Assembly: GCA_039654915.1 (NCBI GenBank)
Contig: CM077596.1
Coordinates: forward strand, 57,286,501-57,350,500
Length of the DNA: 64,000 nt
Direction of reading: 5' to 3'
Source: Aquilaria yunnanensis
Lineage: Eukaryota > Streptophyta > Magnoliopsida > Malvales > Thymelaeaceae
This document shows, in pieces, positions 21,234 to 32,311 of the stretch. The notes below the pieces were generated by a model. That model worked only from the letters and a program-made list of their open reading frames with translations, was not told the origin of the DNA and searched no databases. A program made the position numbers and the translations under genes. The first letter of the stretch is position 1. Every line of letters begins with the position of its first letter.

Positions 21234-22674
21234 ACCAATCACGCTATGAGTATCTACTACTGGCGATATTGGAAGAATATCTTTTCTTCATCTGCGTCTA
21301 CCTCATTTATCTTTGTATCTAAATTTCTATATGGTATCAAAGCAATACTTGCTCCGAGTAGTAATTTGATCCCATTTTCTCTTGGCCAGCTCTTCTTCTC
21401 TTCATCCTGTGCCTTTGAAAATCCAAAACTTTTTCTTGATTCCTTCAGTGGCCCTTTCTTCATCTTCTAGGCTAAACCACATTAACCCAAGTTTTCCTAT
21501 GACGAACTTCTCCTGGGCAAGCACTTCTCTTTCTTTGTTTTCCCGTGCTTCCATATATTCCTGTCCATCACCTTTGTAAAATCACTTCTCTGGGACTTTC
21601 AATTATGACCATACTGATAGTAGCTGGTGTTTTCTCCCATATTCAAGCTGACAGTCATTTGATTTTTTAATTTTCTGAGATTTTTTAATTTTCTGATCTT
21701 CTTCAAGCAATGGCGGCAGATCTCCTCATCCCCACTTCTTCAATGGAGTCAGCAAAGCCGCCTCTTCTGAGGAGAACCCTTCAGATTCAAGCAATTGGGC
21801 ACTTCCATTCCGATTTCTTTAAACCAGCTAAGGGATCCGCATTAAGAACATCCTTTTTCTTTAATCTTATCTTTATCTCAATTACATAAAGGTGAGTATA
21901 TTATTAGATTATCTCTCTTATGGGCCTCTTTGATGATATACTCTGATGAGTTGAATGTTAATCTGAGATACTTCCCCGACATGAACGTAGGCTTTCTGCT
22001 CTGAACCATGTGAAGTATCACTTCTCTATTTCTTGCGTATCTGAATTTCTATATGTTAAAGAGACAAATACTCTTCTAACATCTTTCAATATTGTAAAAC
22101 CAATTTGTTTCTTTCAACTGAGCCCCCTAAACCAACTCAGATTACTGAAGCCTGTTTCTAGCAGAAGAGACTGATGATTCCACTGCTCAACTGTCTGACC
22201 TTTAAATGATACTGCAGAAACTGAGATTGTTGCCTTCAAGATTCCAACCAAATTGACTGAAAAAATTTCCCTAAGTTAATCAATTTTAACCTGTTTGTGC
22301 TACTGTTGAATTGCAAGAGTTCAGATTCAAAATTCTTTTCTTCCTGGTTTCTTCTATAGATCAGTTGCACAGATCTGCTTGGAAGTTTCAATATGAGATC
22401 AAATTAAAGCCAATATTATGATATGCCATGTTTTGTACATGATATATCTTAGGAGGGCCATTTTCCTGTTCAGGAATTCTTATGGGGAAATCCACCTTAA
22501 TGTGGACCTTCACTGTGAACGTGTTCTTTTTTATATCCTTTGGGAGAACTTTCTTGGATATTTTAAAAAATCAATTTTAGTCACATTGCTTATATCATTT
22601 TTAGTCCAATGTCTTTTTGTTTAAAAACTGCATCTTCCTCGCTTTTATTAGCTGATGAGTGTGTTGCTGTGCAG
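21234..22674. other. Intron-like filler with retroelement traces
   Basis: There is no complete gene. A TGGTATCAAAGC sequence near 21333 resembles a tRNA-Met primer site with one mismatch and may mark a copia remnant. A short frame starting MAADLLIPTSSMESAKPP (21711) ends after about 60 codons and is unassigned. The rest is AT-rich intronic-looking sequence up to the next TARBP1-like exon. Confidence 0.4.
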
Positions 22675-22734
22675 GAGACCGTATTTGAATGTGTTCCAAC
22701 ATCCCTCATGGAGCATGTGCTCAACTTTCTGAAT
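22675..22734 (+). pseudogene. TARBP1-like exon, 20 codons
   Basis: gctgtgcag and gtaaga flank a 60-nt phase-0 exon reading ETVFECVPTSLMEHVLNFLN. It joins in phase to the exon at 22854 (DAREGLRSSMARD). Confidence 0.78.
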
Positions 22735-22853
22735 GTAAGAAGATTTTCTTATTGCTTATGATCAAAGCTTCTCTCGCCCACCTCACCCCCATATCGTCGT
22801 TGAATCATTATTGCGGCACCCCATGATTGCTGTCTGCCCGCTCCTTGCCACAG

Positions 22854-23106
22854 GATGCCAGAGAAGGACTCAGATCTTCAATGGCCAGGGATACAGTAAA
22901 GATAAAAAATGAGAGCTTCGATGTTGGTGAAGCTATAAGCTTCAGAGAGATGTTCTCTTCTGGCCTGAAAGAGAAGTCACTTGCTGATCCTTATAAGGAA
23001 TTAATGCTTGACTACCAGAAAAAGGTTACTCTATCGAAACATGACAAGGAAGATTCATGTTCCAGTGACTCCCTGTGGAATGTAGAAACTTACAAACAGC
23101 TGCTAC
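22854..23106 (+). pseudogene. TARBP1-like exon, 253 nt
   Basis: Acceptor ttgccacag, donor gtataa. It reads DAREGLRSSMARDTVKIKN to DSLWNVETYKQLL and ends in phase 1. Together with the next exon the reading remains open, giving QMEKEDDLLDQLLKSR after the splice. Confidence 0.75.
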
Positions 23107-23480
23107 GTATAATATAAATCATGACAAGTGTGCCTGATATTTTCATGATGCCACCTTGTTGGTATAATGCATGCTGTGATCTAACCGAGTATTTGATTCA
23201 CAATAGCTTCTTCTATTCTTTTAGTGCTTTTGGGTAGTTGGGGTGGTTGCTCTTCAAGTGCTTGCTATGATCTATACACGTTAATGGCTGGTACTAAACT
23301 TATCTGCTCATTGATGAACATAGAAAAGGATAGTTCTGTGGAGTATAATTATTAGTTGTGCTTAGAGAAACAAGATTGCTATCTGTGTATATATCCTTTT
23401 TTCTTGGGTAAGAATCTTGACAGATGAAAGCCTTTGGTCAAGCAAAATGGAGAAAGGGCATAGACCAGATGAGACACTAA

Positions 23481-23779
23481 GGGCCTGCTCAGTCATGGAG
23501 AAACTTTCATTTTGCTTTTCCTTGCCAAATATTTTTCAGTAATAATGTTTTTATATGCCATACTTTGTGGATGTAGAATAAACTCGTTTCCTAGATTCGC
23601 AGAACTTCTTTGATAGATTGGAGAACATCTTTTAATGTGTCAGCTAATTTTCTAGAAAGCTAGAAATTAAGGGAATCCAAATCTACAGACTAGGAATGCT
23701 ACTCTTGTTCGTACTCTGCAATTTTTATAGAAAAGTGGGAAGGGAAATTTTATTTTATTTTTTACAGCTGAATGGGCCC
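23481..23779. mobile_element. Tourist-like (PIF/Harbinger) MITE
   Basis: A 299-bp element in a TARBP1-like intron is flanked by TAA on both sides (23478-23480, 23780-23782). Its ends are inverted: GGGCCTGCTCAG at the left, and GGGCCCATTCAG as the reverse complement of the right end. The size, TAA duplication and GGGCC start are those of Tourist MITEs. It has no ORF. Confidence 0.78.
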
Positions 23780-24000
23780 TAAAAGTTTGTAGTTAAAGTT
23801 TTGATGCACTTCATTGTAATAAAATGGAATGTGATAGAAGTTCGATGTTTAAGGTTGTAGTTAAAGGTTCCATCCACTGAATCAATAATTAAATGGTAGT
23901 TAAAATTCAATGATGTTGTCTGAGAAAAGGGGAGGGAAAGTATGCAACTTTGACCTAGTCTTCTGTTTTTTATTGTTCTGATTTTCTTGTTTGAAAACAG

Positions 24001-24152
24001 AAATGGAAAAGGAAGATGATCTTCTTGACCAGCTTCTAAAGTCGAGGATTGTGACCATGGAAAAGATAAGAGGAAAGCGACAGTCATTTATTCTTGTAGC
24101 ATCATTGCTTGATCGTATACCTAACCTTGCCGGATTGGCACGGACCTGTGAA
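24001..24152 (+). pseudogene. TARBP1-like exon with SPOUT motif 1
   Basis: Acceptor ttgaaaacag, donor gtatgt. It encodes MEKEDDLLDQLLKSR and FILVASLLDRIPNLAGLART, the start of the SPOUT domain where the conserved Asn-Leu-Gly/Ala-Arg stretch contributes to cofactor and RNA binding. It ends in phase 0. Confidence 0.88.
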
Positions 24153-24252
24153 GTATGTCAAATCTGGTTTTATCATTGTATTATCTTTAATTTTCTGACC
24201 AAGTTTATAGCCCGGGATGTTATTGTGCAACTATCATCTTTATTTTTTTCAG

Positions 24253-24323
24253 GTATTTAGAGCATCAGGATTAGCTGTAGCAGATACGAATGTAGTACAT
24301 GATAAACAGTTTCAACTGATCAG
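24253..24323 (+). pseudogene. TARBP1-like exon, 71 nt
   Basis: Acceptor tttttttcag, donor gttatg. It reads VFRASGLAVADTNVVHDKQF and then QLI, ending in phase 2. It continues in phase into the exon at 24799. Confidence 0.85.
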
Positions 24324-24798
24324 GTTATGATCGTTAACAGTGTGTGGAGTTTACTCCTTCTGTTCCATGTTCCTTGCCAGTATAAACTGCTGGAAGGCTG
24401 AATAACATAGAAACTGCTTATACGTATATTTGTAACACATAGCAGAATACTCCTAAAATTTGATTCCATCAATAAACCTATCATGACCAACGGCAATATT
24501 AGCAGAAAGTGATCAACTCTTTCCTCCTCCACAAGGATGGTATCATGCTAGGCTAGATTCCTTGATCAAAATAGTTAAAACGTTTTGTGCATAGTTTTGT
24601 TTTTTGATTAACATTTAAGAAGTCCCTTCCACTGAAATTATTTGGAAGACAAATGCAAAAATATTAGAGAGAAGTGTGTGCGATTATGCTGTTGTTGCGG
24701 ACGTCAAACAGCTGTTAGAAATATATAAATTTGAGAAATTAGTTATTGTTTCATCCGACGTAAAACTTTGAAGACTGACATGTTTTCTGTTTATCCAG

Positions 24799-24836
24799 TG
24801 TAACCGCAGAAAAGTGGGTTCCAATCATAGAAGTAC
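24799..24836 (+). pseudogene. TARBP1-like exon, left half
   Basis: Acceptor tttatccag. It reads SVTAEKWVPIIEV and breaks off at GTAC, where the hAT element T2 begins. The exon resumes at 41768 with the codons for PVSSMKLFLEKKK. Confidence 0.9.
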
Positions 24837-25238
24837 GGGTGAGCACGGGTCGGGTAGAACCATGGGTTTACTCAACCCAATAGGGGTGGGTAGGGTTGGG
24901 TTGGGTAAAAATTGATCATGGTTCGTGGGTTGGTTCCATCTGTCAAAAAACCATCGGTTTTTGGGTTGGTTTCGGTTCCATGTGGAACCAAACCGAAGGG
25001 GAACCGAACCGAGCTTAATTATACGTTAGTTTACATATATATTATATATTAGGGCTGAGCATGGTTCGGTTTGGTGCGGGTTACTAGCGGAACCGAACCA
25101 AACCGAAAATCCTTCGGTTCTATAAAATAACAACCCAACCCGAGAACCGAGAACCGACCAGAACCAGAACCATGGTTCTGGGTTTTCGGTTCTGGGTCCT
25201 CGGGTCTGACGGTTCCATAACATATCTCTTCCAACTCA

Positions 25239-25445
25239 AATTCCAACAAAAAACAGCATATACTGCGGCCTCAAACTCAAATTCCTTACCTGAAAGCAAC
25301 AGTTTTAATTCCTTACCTGAAAGCAACAGTTTCTAATTCCAACAAAAAACAGCAAACCAAATTCCTTACCTGAAAGCAACAGTTTTAACAGCACAGGCCA
25401 CAGAAACTAAAATTTACAGCATATACTGCGGCCTCAAACTCAAAT
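25239..25445. repeat. Internal direct repeats near T1 3' end
   Basis: Three copies of a block containing ttccttacctgaaagcaaca, plus two copies of gcggcctcaaactcaaat, lie in this stretch. In transposase orientation each copy reads ctttcag|gtaagga, so splice-like signals are repeated. The mirror image is at about 41365-41550 in T2. Confidence 0.75.
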
Positions 25446-26734
25446 CCTTCTACCCTAATATTCCTCATTCGTTGCTAATTTATGCTTACAAGTCATATCA
25501 CCAACAATTCACAACATTATCTCAATACACCTGAGAGGGTATCTCACGGTTGGAACTTGGAAAGGCCTTTCAGCATTCTTTGATCATGAATACAGGTACA
25601 GCATACCAATCAATTAACTCCACCTTAATCCTAGTTCACTAGACTAAATGAATCCTATGTCCCCACTCCACTTAGTTTGAGCCAAGTTTACTTATATGCT
25701 CTAAAAGAGTAATTCCTTTTGTTTTATATACTTATATGCACTAAAAGAGCAATTTCTTTTGTTTTATACTATATAACCACCCAAGGACGCAATGAACTCA
25801 ACCAGGAAAAGCAGCAACACTACATAAGCCAACTAAATCCTAGAAACCAATTTATGATGAAACAAGTAAATCACAAACACATAAAGTTAATCACTTGCAA
25901 CTTAACCAACATATTGATCTTGGGCTAACAAAAAAATCCTCCTGAAACATATTGATCCTGGGCTGTCATAAAGCACTGAGCTAGTAATTTCTCTGTTTCA
26001 AAACCTTTTTGTTTAAGAATTTACAATCTTTCTCATAGCTTCAGCTGTCATAACTCTACCAATAGACAATTATATCTTGATAAAGTTATAAATTTGACAC
26101 ACACCCCAGAAATCAGAGGAGAAAAAAATGCATCCACAGAAATAAAAGGGTGTAGAATCAGCCCCCTTCTAATGAGAACAAAATGGCAGCATCCATAAAT
26201 CAGATATGCACAAACAAAGGAATCCACGAAAGTAGACAAAAGCAATACAAAATAATTGCGCATGAAATTGGATTTAAATTTACAACTACAGAGGGCAGGC
26301 CTTGAAATAATTGCACAAGAAATCCACACTCATTTGATCCACAATAAATTTAGAGAGCATTCAACATACTACAGATATAAAACATGCTACAGATATAAAT
26401 CCATATTTAAATACAAAAGTTCCTAGTAGAATTCAAAGTTTGTTACATACTGTTTGAACACCAGAATAAACTACACGGCTTTATCACCAACACAGCAGCA
26501 CCTAGCACACATTCTTTATGCACCAACAGCACTCGAGAAGCCTCTAACTACATGCAATTTCACCTGCAATTTCACCATCACCAGCACATCCAATTTAACT
26601 CTAGTTTTAACCCATAAACAAGCAGTCTCACTATTTTTATTTCATCAGCCCTAATTGGCAACTTTTATTATCATATCATTAAAGAAAAGTAAAAAATAGT
26701 AAACAAAAGCATGTACTTACTTGTACAGCTGCCC

Positions 26735-28964
26735 CTAAGATGTTAAATTAGCCTCTGTGGTGATGCCCGACTCCATATACAAATCAAACAAATCTAAAAG
26801 ACAAGCGTATCATCAATCAAAATAAGATCATACAAAAAAATGAATCAATAAATTAGTAACATTATAAATTTAGAACCAAACCATAATAATTACCTTTTTC
26901 AATAATCTCTAAATCCTCAAGGTTTTCTTCAACCAAAATGGGTAGAGGGGAGGCACGAAGCCAATCTTGGCCACAAATGAGGGCCTGAACCACAGCAGGA
27001 GTTAAGGAGCTCCGAAATGAGTCAAGAACTCTACCACCAACCGAGAAGGCCGATTCTGATGCAACAGTAGAAATAGGTATGCTTAGCACATCTCTTGCAA
27101 TCTTCGAAAGCAATACATACCTTGATGAATTCACCTTCCACCAATTCAATATATCAAAATCAGTTACATCTTTTTCACGTTGTTCATCCAAATACTTATC
27201 CAACTCTGATTTGCAATCTGTCGAATCTTCTTCTTCTAAGGTGTCCTTTAATTTCGATTTCAACAAAGAAAGATGGCTTCTTTCTCTACTATCAATATCC
27301 ATGAATTCATAAACTTCAGCCCTATTCTTGTCCACTTTATTTGAGGGTGAAGAATCATAAAAATTAACTAAAAGAGTCAATGTATCCTTCACTTTAGCTA
27401 CCAACTTCTCTGCCTCATCTTTCGCATATACTTGGGTAAACATGGCCTTCATGTACTTGAGCTTGTACCGGGGATCAAGGACCATTGCAACAAACAACAA
27501 CATATTCATTTTGTCCACATTCCCCCAGTATTTATCAAATTTTTCCTTCATTTTCCCAGCCATTAACTTCAAGTTTTGATCATCACTTTTCATCCACTCA
27601 TTCAATAGGCACAATATGGAACAAATCTCAAGCACAAAATTATTTGAAGTGACATATAGAGAACCAGAAATTCGCAAAGTAACATCGTAAAAGGCTTGCA
27701 AAAACTTCACTAAAACTTTGGCCTTCTCCCAATCATTCTCATCGGGTATCCCATTTTTCCCCAAGAGTTCAACTACATATTTGGAATCTATCTCCTCTAA
27801 TCTCTCAAAGGCTTTCTGAAATTTAACAGCAGTTTCTAACATTAGGTAGGTTGAATTCCACCTAGTCACTACATCCAAACATAAGTGACTTTTGAACCCT
27901 ATTTTTTCATGCTTAACACATTCTTTAAAAGTGTTAAGCCTTTGAGGAGAAGCCCTAACAAAACGGACAGCTTCACGAATTTTTGAAATGGTCAAATTTG
28001 ATTCTTTTAGACCATCTTGCACAACAAGATTCAGAATGTGGGCAACACATCTCATATGAATAAAATCACAAGCTAAAACAGTTGAACTCCGATCCTTAAG
28101 CTTCCTCTTTAAATATGCAATGGCAGTATCGTTAGAACTTGCATTATCAACTGTTATTGTGAAAACATTATCAAGCTTCCACTCATGCAAACACTTTTCA
28201 ATCTCCCTACCAATGTCATCACCTTTGTGACTAGAGATTGGACAAAAGTTTAAAATTCTCTTATGCAGCTTCCAATCATGATCAATAAAGTGAACCGTGA
28301 GACACATGTAGTTAATATTTTGCAGAGAAGACCATGTATCAGTTGTCAGACAAACCCTCTGTGTATTACTTTCCAAGGCAGCCATTACCTTTTTTTTCTC
28401 CTCTAAGTAAAGCCCCATGCAACCTCTAGCTATTGTAAAACGGGAAGGCATGCGAAATCGAGGCTCACAAAGTTGAAGAAAATTACGGAAGCCTTCCCGT
28501 TCCACAAACTTAAAGGGTAATTCATCTACCATTATCATCCTACACAACCCTTTCTTTAAAGCCTCTTGGTCAAACTTCACACTAACAACACTACAAGTAT
28601 CCTGATCTCGCAACTGAACAGCCAAACATTTTTGCTTCTTATTTTTACCCCTATCTGGATTCTTAATGCATTTATGATAATGTTTCCACAATGTGCTTGT
28701 ACCATATGAAGTTGGGCAAACATAAATCTTTCCACAATGCTTACATTTAGCTTTATCTTTTTCTTTTTTTTGTGGATCAGAAATCTTAATGAAAGCATCC
28801 CAAATTTTAGAACCTGTACTCTCCTGTGCTGCGTTTCCAGCAGCAGCCCCCTCTGTGCTTGGAGCATTAGGTGCTGGGGCATTTGGAGCACTAGTAGCCC
28901 CTACACTTGGAGTGGATGTAGGTGCATCAATGCTAACTTCAGTTGGAGGAGATGTATTAGACAT
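26735..28964 (-). CDS. hAT transposase (BED finger, T1), intact
   Basis: The 700-codon frame starts at 28964 (MSNTSPPTEVS). It has a BED-type zinc finger (Cys74, Cys77, His95, Cys99), the RNase H-like catalytic core with Asp209 in TTDTW, Asp273 in TVDNASSND and Glu637 in VASESAFS, and the hAT dimerisation domain (about 587-671, SELDKYLDEQ to CGQDWLRAS). The plain frame ends at 26862. However, a donor after the codon for Glu-Lys (26894, AAAAG|GTAAT) and an acceptor at 26793 (cttttag) give a more likely spliced tail, DLFDLHMESGITTEANLTS, ending at the stop at 26735-26737. All catalytic residues I can identify are present, so this copy could be autonomous. Expression is not shown by sequence. 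Confidence 0.9.
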
Positions 28965-29689
28965 CTATCATTTTGATATAAAAAATTTAGATTAGAATAT
29001 TGAACTAAAATAAACCAACATAAACTAACAAGCAGCACCAATAATAACAAAATTGTATTCCCTAATACCCACCGAACATGAAGATACAGAACTTGATATT
29101 TCCATCATGGTACAATAACGGAACACCGTGTGAATCCTAACTTTCAACAAAATCAAAGATTACTGATATATGATTAATTGAAAAACTTCCCCCTTTTAGT
29201 TGTTAGTTTAGTAGCTAGCAGGTTGCTAGGTACCATTATCAACATATTTTTTCCAATAAAATGATGTTGGGAAGAACAAATAACCAAAGATACAGAAGTG
29301 GAAGAAATTTATTACCTAGGTGTCAGGAAGAAACTTTGCTCCTCTTGCTGTAAAATGAAGGCTACGAATTAGATGAAGGAACGGAAATGGAAGAAGCCTG
29401 CGAAACAAAAAAACAGACCATATAAATCAAAGCCAAGTTATAAGAACCAGTAGTAAAAGAAAATAAACCCAAGTTACAGCAAACACAGTAGCGAAATAAA
29501 CCCAAGTCACAGCAAACAATAGCCAAATAAACCCAGATAATCAGATATCAAGAGAAAAATACTAATATAACACAGATAATCAGATATCAAGATAGCATTA
29601 TTATTGAATCTTCATTGTAATTCACCTTGTTTGGCAATATTCAAAAATCACTTCACTTTCTCCACCACAGTTTGGACATACAGAGACCT

Positions 29690-30450
29690 GGTATGAATTC
29701 AAGTTTGTATTAGTGATAGTTAAAAACATGATCATTTTATTCTTATTGAACAACCAAAAAAAAGAAAACAACAAAGAAAACTGGAACGTAACCAGCAAAT
29801 CATTAGTTAATTGCTTAGGAAACTTGTCTAGTATGTAGAGTTTATACTTTCAAAATGAAAGAAGTAAAGGAGATATTTTATATGATTAAATGCTGAAAGC
29901 GAGTAAACAGTAATATATATGCATCCTTCAGGAATCAACATTACATTCCTCTGATACAATATTCTGTTTGTGCCTGGTATGAATTAGGATGCTAATGTCA
30001 GAACTGGCAACATTGGTTACTCATAGCTATACTCATAAACAGATTACCTGAGTTGTACCAATCATCAGTTAATTACATCTGACTTGTCTAGTTTTCAGAG
30101 TTTAGCCAGGAAAATTTGAGAGAAGAAAAAGGAAAGCACATTGAATTAAATAATAAACATGAGTAAATGATTTGAATTCATGCATTTTTCATGAGTCAGC
30201 ACTCATCCCTTCCTTTGGTACACCATTCTCTTCTATCTGGTAGGGAATATGGACTAGGATGCTAAAGAGAACTAGAAACAGTAGTTAACTCATACGTATA
30301 TTAGTTAAGAGAAGCTTGTCAATCATATGCTAAACATGGGAAAACTTTGAACACTTGTGGGATCAGGACTTGTACATTTGTCTCATACAGCATTATATTG
30401 TAACTGGTATGAACTAACGTCAGAATTGGCAACATATATTTGTGTATCTG
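29690..30450. repeat. Imperfect ~260-bp tandem repeats inside T1
   Basis: Blocks of the type cctggtatgaattaggatgc / gtcagaactggcaacat / acttgtctagt...cagagttt recur at about 29695, 29975, 30235 and 30400. They lie in the 5' untranslated region of the transposase gene and are mirrored in T2 at about 33965-34730. Confidence 0.7.
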
Positions 30451-31539
30451 TTTCAACAGCTAGAGCTCGCTTTCAGAAATGAGTTTGGAGAAGTCTCAAC
30501 AAATTCAAATGATGAGGTTTGCTGGTCTTCTTATTCTATTTCACTATGTTCTTTCTTAATTGTTAAGTGATGCCAGGGGTTGTTTGTATATGTGGTAGTC
30601 TTTCCATTCAATACTACTGCATGGTGTCCAAGCCATACATGACTTGGTTGTTCTTATCTTAATGGGAACTGCAGTACCTTCAAAAGCCGACCTATTTTGA
30701 ACTTCCCAAGACAAATAAATATAAAGGACAATACTTCCTCTTGTTATCCACACAAAAATTCAATCAAGCCCAAACTACATATTCATGCTTCCAGCAATGA
30801 CCGATTTAACATCCATAAAGGAGTATGCAGTTTCCCATTAAACCTTGCCCCAGAGCACTATATGAGAAGATGATGAACTGCCTCAACTTTACAGCGAGTA
30901 CATCAATAAACAGATTGTTGGATCAAAGACATGGTAGAAAATCACATTGTGGGCAACCAGCAAATCATGATATCAGAAAAAAAAACCATTACAGCATGAT
31001 GAACAGGTGAATAGATTCAAATGAGCCAGCAGACCTATCCATTAAAGTAAATGAATAAATTACAGCTTCTTATTTTCTTTTTCTTTTTCCCTTTGACAAC
31101 TAAATAAATACCAGCAAGGGCTGCAAAGGTGTTACAAAATATTTACAAGAGTAAGGCAGGAAGTGTCTGCAAAAATGACACATGAAGAGTGATTTTTGTA
31201 AGCCCTTTGAACATAAATAAGGAGCTCTCTTTGCCCTTCAGCACTCTAATATGTTCTACAGACTGTCCAGAAAAGAAAGTGAGATTAGAGATGTTATTGT
31301 TCTTCTCCCAAGTAACCATACTAGACCAAGCATTCAATATATGAAAAGTACAAGGTTAAGCATTCAATATATGATAGTCTGAAATTAACATTAAGATCTT
31401 CATTTACATTATCTATAATTCTATATGCAAAGATATCATTTACATTGACAGAGGTAGAACACTTATACGGAGGGGATACCTGGGCAGCTGGGCATCGGGA
31501 AGAAAATTTGCTCCTTCTGCTGTCAAACGGAAAATAGCT

Positions 31540-31665
31540 ATGAATCGGAAGACCGCCGTGAATCGGAACACCGCCGTGAATCGGAAGACGAGCTGCGAAT
31601 CAGAAGAGCTGCTAATCGGAAAACCAAAATGAATCGAAAGCGAGCTGCGAATCGGAAGAGAGCGA
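31540..31665. repeat. Minisatellite in T1 5' region
   Basis: The motif gaatcggaagacc / gaatcggaacacc is repeated six to seven times with variation, including a cgagctgcgaatcgg form. The mirror image is at about 32750-32875 in T2. It lies near the presumed transposase promoter and first untranslated exons. Confidence 0.75.
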
Positions 31666-32311
31666 CAAAACAAAAAGGAACAAATCGAAATCAAAAACAT
31701 TGAAACAAGAACAACGAATCAATTCGAAATGAACCAAGAAATCAAAAACTGGATCGGAATCTAATTTACCGGCAACGCAGAAACGGTAGAACACGACATT
31801 CCTCGCTCAGTCGATCACCATTCCGGGCATTCCCACGCCGACAGCCTCATCGTTTTCATCTTTCTCTTGAAGAATTTGCCGCTCTACTTGAAAGTTGAAA
31901 CCCTAACCTTTTCTTTGTTTCGAACTTTGAAGAACAGCTGAAGACTGAAGAGAGACGAATCGCGGAATCGCTGAGATCAGACGATATTGACTAAAAAAAT
32001 GGTAATACCCAAAGTGGACCATTCATTTTTGTTTAAAAGGACATTCAAACCCTTATACTTTCTAAACTTTCATATTTACCCTTACATTCTACATAATATA
32101 TAATATATATGTAAACTAACGTATAATTAAGCTCGGTTCGGTTCCCCTTCGGTTTGGTTCCACATGGAACCGAAACCAACCCAAAAACCGATGGTTTTTT
32201 GACAGATGGAACCAACCCACGAACCATGATCAATTTTTACCCAACCCAACCCTACCCACCCCTATTGGGTTGGGTAAACCCATGGTTCTACCCGACCCGT
32301 GCTCACCCCTA

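Larger units (their letters stand above)
25050..32311 (-). mobile_element. hAT transposon T1, apparently complete (7.26 kb)
   Basis: Terminal inverted repeats are TAGGGCTGAGCATGG (left) and TAGGGGTGAGCACGG (reverse complement of the right end). An exact 8-bp duplication TTATATAT lies at 25042-25049 and 32312-32319. The flanking DNA is the subterminal part of T2, so T1 jumped into a copy of itself in opposite orientation. The transposase frame (26862-28964, minus) is intact. The ends carry many GGTTCGG/CCGAACC-type subterminal repeats (about 25066-25215 and 32120-32300), the usual transposase-binding region in hAT elements. T1 and T2 differ at only a handful of positions in the parts I compared. 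Confidence 0.95.
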
